In this document: positions 60,528 through 64,000 of the stretch, one piece after another | Numbering within the stretch: the stretch's first letter is position 1 | Layout: each line of letters starts with the position of its first letter | Source of the DNA: Blautia coccoides | Lineage (GTDB): Bacteria > Bacillota > Clostridia > Lachnospirales > Lachnospiraceae | Assembly: GCF_034355335.1 (NCBI RefSeq) | Contig: NZ_CP136422.1 | Coordinates: 4,934,501 to 4,998,500, forward strand | Direction: 5' to 3' | DNA: 64,000 nt | Position numbers and translations under genes: made by a program | Notes under the pieces: model-generated | The model's database searches: none | What the model saw: the letters and a program-made list of their open reading frames with translations, nothing else | What the model was told of the DNA's origin: nothing

Positions 60528-60920
60528 TTATCTCTTGGAGAACTGGGGCGCGCGACGTGCGGCTTTGAGGCCGTATTTCTTTCTCTCTTTCATTCTCGGG
60601 TCACGAGTCAGGTAACCAGCAGATTTTAATACCGGTCTGTACTCAGCGTCTGCCTCCAGTAATGCTCTGGAGATTCCGTGACGGATAGCACCAGCCTGTC
60701 CTGTGAATCCACCGCCATGAACGTTTACTAACACGTCAAATTTGTCTGTTGTCTCAGTTGCCGCTAACGGCTGACGAACAACAACTTTCAGTGTCTCTAA
60801 TCCAAAATATTCATCAATATCTCTTTTATTGATTGTGATCTTACCTGTTCCCGGTACTAAATAAACACGAGCTACAGATGATTTTCTTCTTCCTGTTCCA
60901 TAGAATTTTGTACTAGCCAA
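60528..60920 (-). CDS. rpsI: 30S ribosomal protein S9
   Basis: A 130-residue full-length uS9: [18 protein letters not shown] at the start, [19 protein letters not shown] in the middle and the universal C-terminal [17 protein letters not shown] that reaches the P-site tRNA. It lies 16 bp after rplM. Confidence 0.98.
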   Translation of the reverse strand: MASTKFYGTGRRKSSVARVYLVPGTGKITINKRDIDEYFGLETLKVVVRQPLAATETTDKFDVLVNVHGGGFTGQAGAIRHGISRALLEADAEYRPVLKSAGYLTRDPRMKERKKYGLKAARRAPQFSKR

Positions 60921-60936
60921 TGTTCTCTACCTCCTA

Positions 60937-61365
60937 TTAAAATGTTAATACTTCTGGCTTCTGAGCTGCATTGTTATGTTCTGGTCCTGCGTATACGTGC
61001 AGCTTTTTGATCATGGATCTTCCTAAAGGTCCTTTTGGAAGCATTCCTTTAACAGCGAGTTCAAGAACCTTCTCCGGCTTTTTAGCCATCATCTCTCTCA
61101 GTGTGGTTTCTTTCATTCCACCAACATAATCGGAGTGATGATAATAAATTTTCTGGTCTAATTTTTTACCAGTTACGCTTACTTTCTCAGCGTTAACGAT
61201 GATTACATAATCACCTGTATCAACATGAGGAGTGAAAACTGGTTTGTTTTTTCCTCTTAAAACTTTAGCTACTTCAGATGCAAGGCGGCCTAAGGTTTTG
61301 CCTTCAGCGTCCACTACATACCATTTTCTTTCAATCTTATCCGGATTAGCCATATAAGTGTTCAT
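60937..61365 (-). CDS. rplM: 50S ribosomal protein L13
   Basis: A 142-residue uL13: [58 protein letters not shown] and [17 protein letters not shown]. First gene of the L13-S9 operon, with AGGAGG and a consensus promoter upstream. Confidence 0.98.
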   Translation of the reverse strand: MNTYMANPDKIERKWYVVDAEGKTLGRLASEVAKVLRGKNKPVFTPHVDTGDYVIIVNAEKVSVTGKKLDQKIYYHHSDYVGGMKETTLREMMAKKPEKVLELAVKGMLPKGPLGRSMIKKLHVYAGPEHNNAAQKPEVLTF

Positions 61366-61425
61366 GGTTTTACCTCCTAATTTTCAGCATATACAGTAAT
61401 ATTCAAATTCATAAATTTATAATGA

Positions 61426-61460
61426 AAAATACCATACCGGGGCTTTTGGCTAGGTATTTT
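61426..61460 (-). promoter_or_regulatory. Hairpin in the rplM leader (possible L13 leader element)
   Basis: AAAATACC (61426-61433) pairs with GGTATTTT (61453-61460) in the 5' UTR of the rplM-rpsI mRNA. Firmicutes L13 operons carry an autoregulatory L13 leader RNA. The position fits, but I cannot confirm the consensus by eye. Confidence 0.4.
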
Positions 61461-61481
61461 CGCACTACGTCACATTGAGAT

Positions 61482-61510
61482 ATTATATTACACTTATCCG
61501 GGCATGTCAA
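61482..61510 (-). promoter_or_regulatory. Consensus sigma-A promoter of rplM-rpsI
   Basis: Minus strand: perfect TTGACA (61505-61510), 17-bp spacer, perfect TATAAT (61482-61487). This is as strong as expected for ribosomal protein genes and gives a leader of about 110 nt. Confidence 0.85.
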
Positions 61511-61644
61511 CAGGTTTTCTCGAAAATTTTGGCAAAAAATAAGCCATTTATAGTGCTTCCTGTCTAAAAGGACGTGCCCGGCAGACGTATCTGTCTGTCG
61601 GGCTGCCACTTCCTTCCTATATAATATTGGCAAAACTTAAAATT

Positions 61645-64000
61645 TTATGACTTCCGGATATGTTTTTTCTTTATTATCACAAGACTGATCCCACCCAGAC
61701 CGGCAGCCGCCAACAACATATAAAGGACAACCGGTGTCTCGTCACCGGTCTTGGCATTACCGGCATTTGTTGTCTTTGTACTCTTATTTCCTGTGCCATT
61801 CCCCGGATCAGAGGGCTTTGTAACGGGAGTTTTTTTATCTCCGCCACTACCGTCGTCTTTTCCATTATTTTTGCCATCATCTTTTCCGTCGTCCTTTACA
61901 TCGTCTTTGCCGTCATCTTTTCCACCATCTGATGGGTCCTTACTCTCGTCCTTTTTCGCTACATTTACATGTGCCAATTCCACCGTCTTATCAAAAACAG
62001 CCGCCGTCCAGCTCACTTCATATGCTTCATCCGGATTGATACTGTTCGTAATATCATAAGAAAAACTGTCATCCGCAGCTCCATCTGTCGTAAAATCCCG
62101 CTGGGATACTGTATATACCGTCTTTTCTCCCTGCGTAACCTCAAGAGTAACAGGTATGGAGAGCGACGGATTCTCATTCTCTGTGTACACAGATTCCGGT
62201 ATCTGGTTCATATAACTGCTGATACCGGCCTCAACCTTGATTCCGGCCTTTACAATGGCTTTTCCGTCTGTATCCTCCAGAACAACTGAACCGCTGATCT
62301 GATCTGTCACTCCTTCGTCTGACTGATACATGTGGTCTCTCACATAAGAAAACGCGGATTTGAAGTAAGGGATATAAAATTCACTGTTATGGTCCCCGTT
62401 CTCTATAAAGAAACAATGCTCCACGCCGCGCGCTGTGAGAGCTGCGTCCAGCTCAATAGCCGGAACACCGAAACCATAGAGATCCTGGTTCCCACACATA
62501 AAATACATGGAAAAATACTGTAGGTATTCTGTTGATACCTCCTGTACAATTTTATTCGGGCTATAATCACCGCCCATACTGAACGCTCCGAAAAAGCTGA
62601 CTGCACCTGAAAATAAATCAGGATTGCGCAAAGCCAGGCCATACGCCCCCTGTCCTCCCATGGACGCCCCTGCAGTCAGACGGTATCTGGCATCCCTGAT
62701 GGTCCGGTAACGCGCATCCATCATGGGTACCATCTCATCTGTAATCATCTTTTCCCAGTCGCCTCTCCACCAGCTGCTCTCCTGACTGTTTGGTATTACC
62801 ACAATCATTTCATCTATGAGACCTTCTTCCATTGCTTCATCAAAAAGCCGGTCTACATTATCTGTCATATATGATGTATGGTCACTGTTAAACTGGTGCA
62901 GCAGATACGTAGTCGGATAATTTCTATCAGATTCAAAATATCCCTCCGGCAGATATACCAGATATTTCTCCTCTGCTGTTCCTTCTTCTCCTGCCGCAGA
63001 TGCCGCATAAGCAGAATCGTATGATGTCTCAAAAAATCTGGAATGGTTTCCATACATATAAATCCGGTTATCTCTGCTGATGTAGGTATCCTGGAATTTT
63101 ATTTCCTTCACATTTCCATCTGCATATGTAATTTTTCTGTCCGCATTATATAAATATGAAGTGATTCCCTCTTTATCTTCTGTCTCAAATACAGTAATAC
63201 CGGTATCCTCAATTTCTTTGATATCACCCTCTTTTATCAGTGCTTCTGCCTCTTTTATCCTGTCTTCCTTTTTATTTCCTGATGAGAAGTAATCCTCCGC
63301 AATGGTATGGGCATAATCTTCTAATTTTCCTTCTTCCAGACAGGTATTTTGATACGCTACCGCATCCGTCACAGACTCTTTTACTTCTTTTTCAGGTACT
63401 CTGGAGGGAAGTCCCTGCAGCTTATTGTACGCAGCCTGGCTATAAAGTCCTACCGGACCGCTGTACCATCCGCCGCCGCCGTACGGAGGATCATTATACA
63501 CATGAACATATACGGTATTTGTACCGCCGTAGTTCAAAATACTGGGGTCAATGGAAAATTTGCTGAGAACAGCCCAGGTTGTCTCCTTGGTACTGCTGCC
63601 GTCCTCATTGACACCGGTTCCTCCCACTCGCTTTCCGTTGACAAAAACCTCACCTCTGTCATCCATATAGCCGATCAGGAGTGTCAGATTTTCTTTCGTA
63701 AAATCTTCCGGCAGTTCAAAGGTTCTGGCATACCATCCCCAGCCGGTATTCATATACCAGATTTTTGTAATATTTCCAAATCCCTGTTCCCAGTTGGCAA
63801 GTGCCGGCTGAACTACTGACCATGACTCATATTCCTCTGCGGTCAATGTGCCTGCCTGGAACGGATCTGACAATCCCACATAATTAAAATACCAGTCACC
63901 CATCAGATCAATCTGCTGTTCATCCTCTGCTTCCCCGGTATCCTGAATCCGGATCAACGTAGCAGTATCAAGATCCATACGGACGCCTAACAGATTTATG
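61645..64000 (-). CDS. Large surface esterase/alpha-beta hydrolase with cell-wall anchor (5' end beyond window)
   Basis: At least 784 residues; the frame stays open past the window edge, and no signal peptide is present at the first internal ATG (63978), so the true start is outside. It shows an N-terminal beta-sandwich of the galactose-binding type (WYFNYVGLSDPF, WYARTFELPEDF, GEVFVNGKRVGGTGVN), a linker domain, then an esterase-D-like hydrolase with nucleophile GASMGGQG, FMCGNQDLYGF and catalytic-His candidate ENGDHNSEF. The C-terminal region has a Lys/Asp/Gly repeat linker, the sorting-like motif NAKTGDE, a hydrophobic helix and KKKHIRKS. It is an exported, probably sortase-anchored carbohydrate or feruloyl esterase. 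Confidence 0.85.
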   Translation of the reverse strand, partial: INLLGVRMDLDTATLIRIQDTGEAEDEQQIDLMGDWYFNYVGLSDPFQAGTLTAEEYESWSVVQPALANWEQGFGNITKIWYMNTGWGWYARTFELPEDFTKENLTLLIGYMDDRGEVFVNGKRVGGTGVNEDGSSTKETTWAVLSKFSIDPSILNYGGTNTVYVHVYNDPPYGGGGWYSGPVGLYSQAAYNKLQGLPSRVPEKEVKESVTDAVAYQNTCLEEGKLEDYAHTIAEDYFSSGNKKEDRIKEAEALIKEGDIKEIEDTGITVFETEDKEGITSYLYNADRKITYADGNVKEIKFQDTYISRDNRIYMYGNHSRFFETSYDSAYAASAAGEEGTAEEKYLVYLPEGYFESDRNYPTTYLLHQFNSDHTSYMTDNVDRLFDEAMEEGLIDEMIVVIPNSQESSWWRGDWEKMITDEMVPMMDARYRTIRDARYRLTAGASMGGQGAYGLALRNPDLFSGAVSFFGAFSMGGDYSPNKIVQEVSTEYLQYFSMYFMCGNQDLYGFGVPAIELDAALTARGVEHCFFIENGDHNSEFYIPYFKSAFSYVRDHMYQSDEGVTDQISGSVVLEDTDGKAIVKAGIKVEAGISSYMNQIPESVYTENENPSLSIPVTLEVTQGEKTVYTVSQRDFTTDGAADDSFSYDITNSINPDEAYEVSWTAAVFDKTVELAHVNVAKKDESKDPSDGGKDDGKDDVKDDGKDDGKNNGKDDGSGGDKKTPVTKPSDPGNGTGNKSTKTTNAGNAKTGDETPVVLYMLLAAAGLGGISLVIIKKKHIRKS

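Noticed and set aside
61409..61633. 74-codon frame over the rplM promoter
   Set aside because: It crosses a consensus promoter and leader, lacks a ribosome site and has no family resemblance.

Overview
The window looks like chromosomal DNA from a spore-forming, anaerobic, gut-type Lachnospiraceae (order Lachnospirales, possibly Blautia or a close relative). The evidence is a cotJ spore-coat operon, a DUF6472-type small protein, YesM/YesN-regulated sugar transport, de novo NAD synthesis under a NiaR-type repressor, a kdp operon and a GcvT/LigM-like O-demethylase candidate, all with strong AGGAGG ribosome sites and Firmicutes sigma-A promoters. Genus is inference. I see no tRNA, rRNA, CRISPR array, prophage or insertion sequence. 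The outer genes run off both ends (an ABC permease on the left, an anchored esterase on the right).

Left third (1-20.1 kb): a NatAB-type ABC exporter (permease cut by the window edge), an XRE regulator/DUF3169-like membrane pair with a dense operator array, a CPBP protease cotranscribed with proA, a lone MacB-type ATPase, a zinc/cadmium-type P-ATPase with a long histidine-rich tandem-repeat N-terminus and an SmtB-like operator, the TrkA/TrkH potassium uptake pair, a cotJ operon with CotJA and CotJB fused, a PadR-HAAS-DUF4097 envelope-stress style operon, and a phosphate cluster (Na/Pi cotransporter-PhoU, PhoP, PhoR) behind a Pho-box-like repeat.

Middle (20.2-41.5 kb): a carbohydrate ABC importer with YesM/YesN sensing and a Gfo/Idh/MocA oxidoreductase, purine nucleoside phosphorylase, the nadABC-niaR-greA operon with its operator, a divergent TetR/SDR pair, an XRE-PurM fusion protein, a MATE pump, a YfcE-like phosphoesterase, and a lantibiotic-immunity-like ABC exporter. 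The exporter is divergent from a two-component system and has helically phased direct repeats between.

Right third (41.6-64 kb): the two-component system, a DUF1275 protein, a LigM-like demethylase flanked by two LysR regulators, a TetM-like ribosome GTPase fused to a Rae1/YacP NYN ribonuclease, a decayed YkgJ gene, an XRE membrane regulator, a kdpFABC operon whose KdpD has no kinase core, a probable type I toxin-antitoxin locus (29-residue hydrophobic peptide with a convergent antisense RNA), a frameshifted DUF4160 gene next to DUF2442, rplM-rpsI, and a large cell-surface esterase.

The strongest candidates for new biology are the GTPase-Rae1 fusion with a 19-bp tandem-repeat leader, the DNA-binding PurM fusion, the kinase-less KdpD locus and the small toxin-antisense pair.
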